A stretch of 64,000 bases of DNA from Henckelia pumila (lineage: Eukaryota > Streptophyta > Magnoliopsida > Lamiales > Gesneriaceae), in NCBI RefSeq assembly GCF_033568475.1, contig NW_027331831.1:8494001-8558000 (forward strand). The letters are read 5' to 3'. Below the pieces are notes generated by a model. The model was not told the origin of the DNA, searched no databases, and worked only from the letters and a program-made list of their open reading frames with translations. Every line of letters begins with the position of its first letter. Within the stretch, counting starts at the first letter, position 1. The position numbers and the translations under genes are program-made. Below are positions 43,449 through 53,539 of this stretch, one piece after another.

Positions 43449-43542
43449 AGATCTAAGGGTGATCATTCATCAATACATGCGAAGTCTACTAAAAAATAGT
43501 GGACTCCACGTGTATTAATAAATATCAACCGTTAGATGTATG
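43449..43542. repeat. Imperfect 41-bp stem hairpin
   Basis: AGATCTAAGGGTGATCATTC...GAAGTCTAC pairs imperfectly with GTGGACTCCACGTG...AACCGTTAGATGT across a loop of about 10 bases. It is either a very short foldback MITE or a hairpin RNA precursor. Confidence 0.5.
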
Positions 43543-43909
43543 TCAAGGATAAGGTAGCATCTAACTAACCCAAAAATATATATGATATGATTTTTTGACA
43601 AATATGTAAATTTTATAATATTCGATCGAACACAATTAAGCTATGTAGTTAACTGGTGGGAATTTATTTACAAGACTAGAAATTAGAGCAAGCGTGTTAC
43701 CGGACTGGTGAGATTACGGGTGACATCTCATCAATATAAAAAATTAATAGAATAATATATCCTTGAATTTTTAAAATTTTGGCTCACATGCCCCGTATGC
43801 AATTAAGAATATATTTGATTATCAAATGATTTTCATACCCTTAATTTAAAAGGTAATATTTTGGAGTTTAGGGTTCACATAATCCAAGGCTAGTTTAGAT
43901 TGATTCAGG

Positions 43910-44550
43910 TTTTTTTTGGGGAAAGTTACGATTGGTTCTCGATGTCAATTGATATTTGATACTACGAAGTATGGTTTTATAGATATGTGGTCAGAATACC
44001 CAGATCAGAGCTAAATAGTCTATCAAAAAATGTGGAAGTGAAGAGGAGGCGACCGGTTGGGAATGTGTTCAAGATATACTTCGAGCTTCTTTGCAATTTT
44101 GTTGTCATTGGAGATCTTAGGTCACAAGGAATCTGATTATATGTTTAATTTAAAGTTTTGAACGAAAACAGAAAGTGAAATCAAACTAAATGGTCGCATT
44201 TAAGACTTAGGGTTCATGATTGGGGTTCTGGTTTTGAGATCGATTTACGCATTTTTTTCACAGTACCAGAGCAATTGTTTGGGGAGTTTCGAATATGGAT
44301 GTGGGACTCACACTTACCGATAGTTGCTCGGTGGTGACATCGCCATAAAATAGTTGGACAAGTTTCGATCGGTTCGGAGTGGATTCGATCTAGATTTCAA
44401 AATTCTTTGCAATTTTGGTGTCAGTGGCAAGCTTAGACCACGAAGATTCCAAATAGGTGGTCATTTTAAGGTTTTGAATGCAAAATCGTTGGTCAAATCG
44501 AAAGATAAAGTATAACTAGGGTTTTGTGAATTTGAGGGTTCATGTTCGAT
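43910..44550. repeat. Diverged direct repeat of about 310 bp
   Basis: TTCTTTGCAATTTTGTTGTCA (near 44089) recurs as TTCTTTGCAATTTTGGTGTCA (near 44403). The sequence on both sides also matches loosely: a GGGGA start, AAGGTTTTGAA, and AGGGTTCATG at the end. It is non-coding. Confidence 0.55.
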
Positions 44551-44861
44551 CTCATTTGCCCATTTTTGTTAGCCAAATCCAAATAAGTTGTTCGAGGGTT
44601 AATGAGAGGAATGTTCGACTACTTGTTCCACGATGGAAATCAATGACTAATCTCTAGATGTTTAAGCCTGAGCCTTGACCTTGTGGTGGTAAATAATGAA
44701 GAAAAATAAGGAAGGAGGACAACAATTAAGGAAAATCATGTGCAAAACTCACATTGTAGTGGTGTTGAGACTAGTATTTTTCATAAAGAGATTTGCGACA
44801 ATTAAGATTTTCAAAAAAGTGTCGGATGACATTAGCCATTGAGATTACCTCGGGTCGTCAC

Positions 44862-45603
44862 TGTAATGCCCTTGATTTAAATATTGTCCACGTTGTGCCG
44901 ACACGGGTCTTTTCCAATGTGCTTATATTCTCACTCGTGTGCATTTTCTTTTCAGAAGCTTATCATATAAGAATTCCAAATTAAAACATGCTTGATTTAT
45001 AGTAATTCGGGGATGGGTGGTAAAAGACTCATTGGGAAGTTTCTCAATTTGTATATGAATGAAGACATATGTACGTTGGAAAGACTCGTGTTAGTAAAGT
45101 GAGGATAGTTGTCGAATATTGGACATTACACTTGGTATCAGAGCGGACCTCTCCTAATATGATGTGGTTCGTGAACTAACCAAGGGGAAGTTTGTGGGCA
45201 TGCGACGCCTGAATTCGAAGAGGACGGGGAGTGATCGCTTCCCTGGTTCCAAGAGGTTGCACAGAAAAATATTTGCTCCTATTAGGCTTGTAAGCAAAGA
45301 GAAACATAAATGAACCGATTTCATATCGAAATCACAGAGATTCCAAGATTGTGATGGTATGAGAATGTACAGTTGAGTAAGACTTTAAAATATTTGATAT
45401 GTAACACTTATACATATCAACAAGGTGCATATTTATTTCGAAAGCGTGTCACATAAGAACTCCAAAGTTAAGCATATTTTATTCTAAATAATTTTGGGAT
45501 GGTTAACCGAACAAATCTCATATGGTGCATAATAGTGAGGATACAAGCACATCCGAAAGATCAATTTGGTATAGTGAACATTCCTCAAATGCGAGACATT
45601 ACC
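44862..45603 (+). mobile_element. Cassandra-like TRIM retrotransposon with 5S rRNA-like LTRs
   Basis: LTR1 (44862-45130) runs TGTAATGCCC to GGACATTACA. TGGTATCAGAGC at 45133-45144 is an exact tRNA-Met primer site. About 255 bp of non-coding interior follows, then a second, diverged LTR (45400 to about 45603). Both LTRs hold a 5S rRNA-derived stretch: in LTR1 at about 44964-45040 (ATGCTTG and GGGGATGGGTGG, then TTGGGAAGT), and in LTR2 at about 45451-45510 (AGAACTCCAAAGTTAAGCAT, GGGATGG). A short internal region without genes plus 5S-bearing LTRs is the definition of the Cassandra TRIM family. Confidence 0.8.
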
Positions 45604-45775
45604 GCCGGAATGATAATTTTAATGAGTTTTGAATTCATCCAAATATCTCCCCAAAGTCAATATTTCTAACCCAATAAAAAGTTTCTTTCATCGGCGTGTA
45701 ACATTGAATTAATAAATCCAAACAAAGCAAAGAATTTGAACTTCATCATTTCAAATCTATTATCCTAATTTAATA

Positions 45776-46033
45776 TTCCCTCCGTCTCAATTATATAGTC
45801 CACGTTTCCTTTTTTGTTTGTCCCAAATATATAGTCATATACAATATTTAATAATATTTTTTTACACTCTTTTACTAACATGCCCCTATTAACTACACAT
45901 TGAAAATTGTTCAATCATTTTTTAATACATCAAATAGGGATAAAATAGGGAGTTTGTATAAAATTCATTTTTCCAATAATTTTTTCTTAATCTGTGGGAA
46001 AAAAATAGGACTATGTATTTGAAACGGGGGGAG
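45776..46033. mobile_element. Stowaway-type MITE (258 bp)
   Basis: The ends are TTCCCTCCGTCTC and, inverted, CTCCCCCCGTTTC, and TA flanks both sides. The CTCCCTCCGTCCC-type end with a TA duplication is the Stowaway/Tc1-mariner signature. The interior is closely related to the copies at 52440 and 53279. Confidence 0.85.
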
Positions 46034-46530
46034 TATAAGGTTTTGATCGAACAAAGAAAGCCTAAACAAACTCAAGCCTCATATCTTCATCTAAAACTAA
46101 TGCCAATGCACGTATTATGTGCTTGTATGGCTTGAATGATTATTTAAATATGATAATTTCGTTATTTAAAATTAATGAAATTTGATGTTATTTTTTTATC
46201 TAATAATCATAAACTTAAGCATGTAATTAACTTAATCAGAAAAAATACATCGAAAAATTACTGAAGATTTTAAAAATAAAAAATCATACAATCCGATCAA
46301 TAAAACATAAAACATAAATATGCATACTCAACTGAATATCTCAATTAATATTTACGTACTTCAAGTCTAGAAGTACAATAACAATATCATTATAACTCAT
46401 CTAGGAGCCTTATATAGATAAATGGTTACTCACAATAACTGCTAGGAATCCAAATCTATTACAATGTCCTTCGATAGTCCTTTGATGTTGGGAGTCCACA
46501 ACTCGAGTACAACTTCGCCACGATCTTAGT

Positions 46531-47548
46531 CAGGGGCGGAGCCAGGATTCAAAACTACCTGAGACTGGCTCCGCCACGTGTCAGTAATAATTAATATGAA
46601 TATTCGATTAAAACCAAATCAAACTTTTTAACATTGAATTATAAACAAAAAACCAAATATTCTGAACTTTACTGCAAAACAGAACAAACCAAACCGAACA
46701 TAGAGATTTTTTTTAAAAAAAAATCAAGTTTTAATTTAAAAATGTAATATAAAAGCTGAATTAAATAGATTTAAATTTTTATTTATTAAACAATATTTTT
46801 TCAAATGTAGTTCTATTGCCTCCTAATAAACTTTATTATAAAATTTAATATTTTAAATTCTTTTTATACAATTCAGTTTGTCGGTTAATTTAGTTCGCTT
46901 GGTTATTTCGATTGAAACAAATAATTCGCTCACCACTAGATTATAATTGATGTATGATATTTTGGTTAAAAATAACTTAATATTTTTTTTATTTTCTTCA
47001 TTTCCTAAGTTACCGCACCGTAAATCTAATCATCCCAAAAATTTCAACACTGAATTATTTTCTAAATCTCATAATTATTCATTTTTTGGTTCTAATTTTA
47101 AATCAAAAATATCAATACAAGCCTAATAATACTCGCAACATTAAAAATTTTCAACTATTTTAACCAATTGATTAATTTTCTCAAAATTTGCATCTATAGA
47201 TTTTTACGATAAAAATTCAAACTCGAAATTCATATTTCATATACGTCATTAGTCAAAATCATTGCAATTCAAATAATATCGACTAAATATTCAACATAAT
47301 GTTAGAGCTGTCGAGTTTTACCTCAAAGTCGTATACTTTTTAAACTTACGATAACAAATCAAATAATAGAAGAGAATGAAATGTGATTTGTGAAGTTTTT
47401 TTCTATTTTTAAATTTTTTAGATGAGGCTGAATTTTGGGAAAAAAAAAATATGGGGCTGAAAAAAAAAATTAAAAATAATAAATTTTTTTTTCCCAAAAA
47501 TAGATGGGTTTGGATCCCACCCTAACCCATTGGGTGGCTCCGCCCCTT
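46531..47548. mobile_element. hAT-type non-autonomous element A (1018 bp)
   Basis: It starts CAGGGGCGGAGCCAGGAT and ends GGTGGCTCCGCCCCTT, giving inverted ends CAGGGGCGGAGCCA. The flanks are ATCTTAGT (46523-46530) and ATCTCAGT (47549-47556), an 8-bp duplication with one change. The interior is AT-rich and non-coding. Confidence 0.75.
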
Positions 47549-47877
47549 ATCTCAGTAGCACCTTGCTATAGCTCGACTCTCGATAATACGACTAGAAACA
47601 CTAAAAAATACACTAGAATCAAGAGGAACAGATACCAAAATGTGAAATCCGATGGCATATTTATAAACAATGATCGGACGATTCAATCTGTAGTTCGGAA
47701 GATCTGACTCAACATGCAAAGACGTGTCAACAACGTTTTTTGACACCTAAGTTGACATTTGTATTCAGAAGGTCCGAACTCACCTTCGGAAGATCTGATC
47801 TTATGCGATTTCATGCACTATTGACACCTCATTGATTTGACTAGTCATGCAATTTCGGAAGGTCCGATATGCCCTTT

Positions 47878-48824
47878 CAAGGGCGGATCCAGGATCGTAA
47901 TTTGGGGGGAGGGGGGGGGGCATGTACTAAGTGACGACAATATGCGGCGGTGACGTAGCTACATACTTGTGAGATGTGCTTTAATTTCTTAAAAATTTGT
48001 ATTTGGTTTATATAATAAAGTTTAAAAAAAATTATGACCACATAGATGTGATATTACTAGCGAAATTAAATTTTAACTTAATAAAAACTTTAATTTTTCG
48101 GGTCATTTTGCGCTTTACTTTTAAATTTTTATTTAAATTCCAGAAATATTTTTTTTTTTACTAATTTTATAGATCTTTTTCAATACAAAAAAATAAGTGA
48201 AAATAAAATCAATAAAAGTAAGTTTAGATTCATGAAAGATGCTCATGCATAATATCATAATAATACATAAAAAGACAAAAGTTTCGTCAACTGAAAAATT
48301 TGATTTAGATTGAAATTTGTCAAATTAAAATAAAGTATAAGATGAGTTTATTAAGCGTAATAAAAACAAACACAAAGACTCATTAATAATAGATATTGAA
48401 ATTTGTATAAATCAAAAAAGTATTAAAACCTACTCAGTCCAACAAGTAAAAAAATAACAATAAAAACACGTATATGAAAAGAAAAAATAAAAAAAATTGT
48501 TAATGAGCTACATAAGCCCAACTAAAATTTTTTAAAACAAGTAAAAAATTTAAAAAAATAAAAAAAATTTGTTAATGGGCTAATTTAACCCAACTAAAAA
48601 ATTCAATAAACAATTAATTGGGGACTTATAGATTCGAACCGTGCTCCCTTCCTCTACACAAAGGATTGTTTTACTAGCTAGGCCAAGTGTATATTTAATA
48701 TCATTTTACTAATTTATATATATATATATATACACTAAAAATAAAAAAATTTGGGGGGGCCTGTGGTCGGCGTAACAATAATGACATTTGTCGATATGCC
48801 ACGGCTTGTTTACATCCGCCCCTG
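47878..48824. mobile_element. hAT-type non-autonomous element B (947 bp)
   Basis: The left end CAAGGGCGGATCCAGG and the right end TACATCCGCCCCTG are inverted repeats. TGCCCTTT flanks both sides without mismatch (47870-47877 and 48825-48832). It shares end sequence and layout with element A 330 bp away. A tRNA-like promoter pair lies inside on the minus strand (see 48630-48685). Confidence 0.8.
48630..48685 (-). repeat. tRNA-like A and B boxes inside hAT element B
   Basis: On the minus strand, TGGCCTAGCTAG (48685-48674) is followed about 45 bases later by GGTTCGAATCT (48640-48630). These resemble the A and B boxes of an RNA polymerase III promoter. No tRNA cloverleaf can be built by eye, so this is a tRNA relic or SINE piece and not a tRNA gene. 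Confidence 0.45.
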
Positions 48825-48984
48825 TGCCCTTTGATACGTCCAATCTAGGTTCAGTACGTCCAAATTAAATTATTGGTTTCGAACGTTTAATGACATCGAT
48901 TAACTTAATTAATGACATCTTAATTATGTTTTAACATTTTAATTACGTAAAACAGTAGTTGGGTCATTGCATTCTGATATACCT

Positions 48985-49760
48985 CAATAAAATGATCTCC
49001 TTGGACGAGCTGAAGAAACTCCTCCAAATAAGAGATGAACTGCTGCTGACCTGAAACCACTAACAAGAATGTTAAGGGGGGCCGGAAGGTGTTCCGGCAT
49101 ATCCCCTCCGACGCTCAAGTCAGATGTTAGGATAGCGAAAATATAGAGAGTGGTGTGTGCCCACGAGTGAAGAATTAGGATGCAAATAATGAAAATGAAC
49201 CTGGTATTTATAGGAGAGAGCTCCGGATTTAACGCTTACCTTCCTTATCAAGAATCCGCGAATCCCGGGATCACAATCCCGAATATTTAGGCTGAGATCT
49301 CGCCCGAATCTTGTCTGACAAAGGAAATAACAAACATTTAATCTGAGCTGAACTGTTATCATGAGGACGCTATACTACCTGGGGTCATATGGAAAAGGGA
49401 TGAGTGATCTATTGCTGAACCCCTGAACTCAACCCGAGCACTGATCCTAACATCTTAGCTAGCTCATCAAGGTTGTCCAACCCCTCTACCGAGCTAACTC
49501 CCTACTGACATCGGGGCTGAGATGAATTCCAGAGCTCCCAACCTAAGATGGAGATGATGGTGGAGGAGTTTGAAGGAGGTCCTGAGCTCCCGAGCTGAGC
49601 TCCCGAGCCGAACTGGATGATGTTGTGGAGGAGCTTGACTGAGCTCCCGAGCTCCCGAGCTGGGTGATGGTGGTGGAGGAGTTTGACGGATCTCCCGAGC
49701 CGACCTCCTGGACCATCCTGTCTATCTAAGGATTGATCTTTATCTTAGGGTCGTCTTTAA
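48985..49760 (-). repeat. LTR fragment, minus orientation
   Basis: Read on the minus strand there is a TATA box (CCTATAAATACC, 49214-49203), then TTGAGCGTCGGAGGGGATATG and CCGGAACACCTTCCGGC (about 49121-49080), a pattern common in Ty3-type LTR R-U5 regions of dicots. Upstream (49520-49720) there are repeated GAGCTCCCGAG blocks. Neither border is clear, and no coding sequence is attached. Confidence 0.5.
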
Positions 49761-49999
49761 GCTGAGGTGATTTCCTCATCGGGGTATCATATTCCATGCC
49801 ACCATTTTGAAGAACTTCATGCTAAGTATGTTTATTTATTTATTTTCCTTTTATTTCTCCAATTCTGTTTTAGTGCTCTAATTCAATTTTCAGTGCCCTA
49901 ATTTCGTGCCTAATTTTCGCGCGACCAACACACATTCACACCCTTAACACTATTTCAAATTTCAGTGCCCTAATTTTTTTTTAATACAAATTATATCGA

Positions 50000-50222
50000 A
50001 TCTTGAAATTACATCATATTACAACACTAAATAGTGAAATTTGCTCACACAATTGACGGAACTTGAGTATGGACACGAGACGTGCTTGTCTCGAACAAAA
50101 AAAATATCTAAATCTACATAAAAAAATTAGGAAATCTACCCGCAGTCAGCGAAAATCGAACCTGAGACCTCGTGGTCTCAGGGTCTCAGTCTTAACCACT
50201 AGGCCAAGATCTCATTGGCAGT
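50000..50222 (-). mobile_element. tRNA-derived SINE
   Basis: On the minus strand, TGGCCTAGTGG (A box, 50206-50196) is followed 44 bases later by GGTTCGATTTT (B box, 50162-50152). A poly(T)/AT-rich body continues to about 50000. This tRNA-like head plus unrelated AT-rich tail is the plant SINE layout. The 3' end is uncertain. Confidence 0.55.
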
Positions 50223-50302
50223 GCCCTAATTCTGTTGTTGGGCGTGCCATTTGCATTTCTCGATGTCCGTAATTTTGCTCACTCATTTTTTGACTTATAT
50301 CA

Positions 50303-50712
50303 TCTTAAGTTGTTCGTTTAGCACTCTTTGACTCGAGTATAAATAATCCATACATAACTTATCATATTCAATCACTCGTTTTCTCATCATATTATTTATC
50401 TATATATTAATTATTTATTTTGCATCAATCAAATCATTAATTATTTATCTTATATCAATCAAATCATTAAATTTAAATTACTATATTACCCCTATAAATA
50501 ATATTATTCATATTTTATTTATTATTTAAAAGGATAAAACAGTAATTTATCATTCTTATATAAAATTTAATCAATCAAATCAAAATCAAATAAACTATAA
50601 TTTATCAATCAAATTAATTAATTTATTAACTATCATTTTTATTTATTTTTTATTACATTTTATCATTTATCCAGATCTTATTTATCTTATCACACGAACC
50701 AAACAGTGCCAT
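50303..50712. mobile_element. Tourist-like MITE, copy 1
   Basis: Its interior (TCAATCAAATCATTAATTAT, ACTATATTACCCCTATAAAT) is the inverse of the element at 51086-51473. The right end CGAACCAAACAGTGCC is the inverted Tourist-type tip. The left tip is degenerate. Confidence 0.6.
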
Positions 50713-50717
50713 AAAAA

Positions 50718-50930
50718 AAGGGAGTTTGGTCCGTAAATTTTTTTCACTCATTTTTTGACTGAACCCAGTTTATTTTTTTGATAAAAAAGAGTTTTGGTAA
50801 AAAAAATAAAAGAAAGAAGGAAAGGGGGTTTGGTTCGTAAATTTTGCTCACTCATTTTTCGACTGAACTCAGTTTATTTATTGATAAAAAGAGTGTGGTA
50901 AAAAAAAAAAAAAAAATAGGGAAAGAAAGG
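50718..50930. repeat. About 103-bp tandem duplication
   Basis: GGGAGTTTGGTCCGTAAATT (about 50720) recurs as GGGGGTTTGGTTCGTAAATT (about 50824), and each is followed by CACTCATTTTTnGACTGAAC and a GATAAAAA...GGTAAAAA end. A third piece of the same unit (GTCCGTAATTTTGCTCACTC) lies at about 50263, left of the Tourist copy. Confidence 0.7.
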
Positions 50931-51085
50931 GAGTCTGGTTCCATTTTCGTTATTGTTTTGTTCTTTCGATGGAGTACTTTTGTGTAGTTTGATTAGATCA
51001 ATTATTTTGATTTTAATGAAAGTTTTGAATGAGTCCGTTAATTCCTATACTTTTTTTTTGAGCCAGATTAATTCCTATAATTTAA

Positions 51086-51473
51086 GGCTCAGTTTGGTAC
51101 GGATGATGAGATAAATAATATATATACATAAGTAATGTAATGTAATAAAAAATAAATAAGAAAGAATAGTGAATATTTGATTTGATTTGATTGATAGATT
51201 ATAGTTTATTTGATTTGATTGATTAAATTTTATATAAAAATGGTAAATTACCATATTATCTTTTTAATAATAAAAAAATATAAATAATATTATTTATAAG
51301 GGGTAATATAGTAATTCTAATTCAATGATTTGATTGATGTAAGATAAATAATTAATGATTTGATTGATGTAAATTTATAATTAATTAATAAATAAATAAT
51401 ATGACGAAAAGAACGTGTGATTAGACATGATAATTTTATACATAAATTATTAATAATGGTACCAAACGAAGTC
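51086..51473. mobile_element. Tourist-like (PIF/Harbinger) MITE, copy 2
   Basis: It starts GGCTCAGTTTGGTAC and ends GTACCAAACGAAGTC, with TAA on both sides (51083-51085 and 51474-51476). The GGCnnnGTTTGGTA tip and 3-bp TAA duplication are typical of Tourist. 388 bp, AT-rich, non-coding. Confidence 0.75.
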
Positions 51474-52115
51474 TAACATGAGACGATGAGTTTGAAACAT
51501 GAATAAAAATAGAGTACCAAATCGAGTTAATTGGAAAACGAATCAAATCAGCAACGAATCCTAAAATAAGGCACTAAATTGGTTGGTTTATTATTATTAC
51601 TAGTGATCCGAAGTACGCGTGCTTTTAGATTATTATTTTTTAAATAAAATTTGTTTTTTTATTTTTGGTTTAGGAGAAAAGAACGTTAGTTTGGAAAACA
51701 TGTGTCTCTGCAAGAGACGTGAGATGAAATTAAAATTATGGAAGTTATCAAAATGTTATTTTGACTTGCCTTCAGAAAAAATGGAAAGCTGTGCATATAA
51801 CTGTAGGGTAAAATGAAAAGGAAAATTGGTGTCATCTTGACACACAAAAAATAGTTATTAATGAGTGCCCACCACTTCTGATTTGGGCTTCCCAAGCCTA
51901 CAGCTATAGTTTTTTGCTTTTAAAAAAGCTCTAATTTTAACTAAAAAAATACTTATTTAAGCACTTTTTTAGTCGACCAAACACCTTGTTAATTATAAGT
52001 GTTTTTTTTTTTGCTTGCTTTTGAAACCAAACGCCCCTGCAACTAGGGATGACAATTTCCTTCGAACCCGATGGGGAATCCGATATCCGACCCGAATGGA
52101 GGAGGGTATGGAGGC

Positions 52116-53019
52116 TAGGGATGACAATGAGTCGGGTATGGGTATGATATCGCATCTCCATCCCCATACCCATTTATTAAATTCATCCTCATACCCATAC
52201 CCATACCCATACCCATCGGGTATTGAATTTCATCCCCATCCCCATATCCGTCGGAGGATCGGATATCCATACCCTACCCATATACTCATTTATCATATCT
52301 ACTCCATACAAATATATTTTTTCAAATTTGAATTATTTTGATAAAACTATACTTATTTACTATATTTTTATACCAAAATTTTTAAGAGAACAATAGAAAA
52401 AATGAAACATAGTAGAAAATATACAACCTAAAAATTATACTCCCTCCATCCCAATTATAGTGTCCACATTTTCTTTTTTGTTTGTTCCAAATATATAGTC
52501 ATATATCATATTTAGTAATATTTTTTTACACTTCTTTACTAATATACCGCTATTAACTACACTTTGAAAATTGTGCAATCATTTTTAATACATTAAATAG
52601 GGATAAAATAGGAAGTTTATATAAAATTTACTTTTCCAATAAATTTTTCTTAATTCGTGTGAAAACTAAAACAAGACAACATATATGGGACGGAGGGAGT
52701 ATAAAAAATAAAACTCCTACAAATTACATTAGATTTATACGAATAATTTTCATTGTTCCATCCAACTAACATAATTCAACAAAAAAATTAAATTAGCATT
52801 TAATTAATATAAATCAATATGCGTATATATATATATATATAAATATAATCGGATATCGGGTCGGGTATGGGTAAGATATTACTACATCCTCCTTCATACC
52901 CATATACGAGTTTTCCATACCCATTTATTTAATCGGGTCCAAAACACGCCTCCATACCCTCCTCTATTCGGGTCAGATATCGGATTCTCCATCGGGTTCG
53001 GAGGAAATTGTCATCCCTA
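52116..53019 (+). mobile_element. hAT-type element (inner copy, 904 bp)
   Basis: It begins TAGGGATGACAATGAG and ends AAATTGTCATCCCTA. ATGGAGGC is duplicated exactly on both sides (52108-52115 and 53020-53027). The TAGGG tip and 8-bp duplication place it in the hAT superfamily. From 52927 outward it is the near-perfect reverse complement of the outer copy to its right. A CCATAC hexamer array lies near 52184-52219. Confidence 0.88.
52440..52699. mobile_element. Stowaway MITE inside the inner hAT copy
   Basis: CTCCCTCCATCCC and, inverted, CTCCCTCCGTCCC form the ends, with TA on both sides. It is 260 bp and a close relative of 45776-46033. Confidence 0.88.
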
Positions 53020-53278
53020 ATGGAGGCGTGTTTTGGACCCGATTAAATAAATGAGTAAATGGGTATGGGGATCTCGTATATGGGTATGGAGGAGGATGTA
53101 GTAATATCCTACCCATACCCGACCCGATACTATATTTATATATATATATATATACGCATATTGATTTATATTAATTAAATGCTAATTTAATTTTTTTGTT
53201 GAATTATGTTAGTTGGATGGAACAATGAAAATTATTCGTATAAATCTAATGTAATTTGTAGGAGTTTTATTTTTTATA

Positions 53279-53539
53279 CTCCCTCCATCCCATATATGTT
53301 GTCTTGTTTTAGTTTTCACACGAATTAAGAAAAATTTATTGGGAAAGTAAATTTTATATAAACTTTCTATTTTATCCCTATTTAATATATTAAAAAATGA
53401 TTGCACAATTTTTAAAGTGTAGTTAATAGCGGTATATTAGTAAAGAAGTGTAAAAAAGTATTACTAAATATGATATATGACTATATATTTGGGACAAACA
53501 AAAAAGAAAATGTGGACACTATAATTGGGACGGAGGGAG
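53279..53539. mobile_element. Stowaway MITE inside the outer hAT copy
   Basis: It sits at the equivalent place of the outer hAT copy, in inverse orientation to 52440-52699, with TA flanks. The shared position means it was present in the hAT family before the two copies separated. Confidence 0.88.

Larger units (their letters stand above)
46190..48971. repeat. Possible third LTR, broken by two hAT insertions
   Basis: The sequence outside the two hAT elements has TTCGGAAGGTCCGA motifs and a TGGGTCATTGCA end, like the solo LTR at 41462-42874. The left boundary is not visible, so the call rests on partial resemblance. Confidence 0.35.

Noticed and set aside
44862-45603. Functional 5S rRNA gene
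   Set aside because: The 5S-like parts are partial and mutated and sit within LTR-like repeats next to a primer site, so they belong to a TRIM.
50152-50206. tRNA gene
   Set aside because: A and B boxes exist, but no acceptor stem or anticodon arm can be drawn. A SINE head explains it better.
52015-52341. Frame with repeated Pro-Tyr residues, and its mirror at 53637-53966
   Set aside because: Both come from the hexamer repeats of the two hAT copies in opposite orientation and are not proteins.
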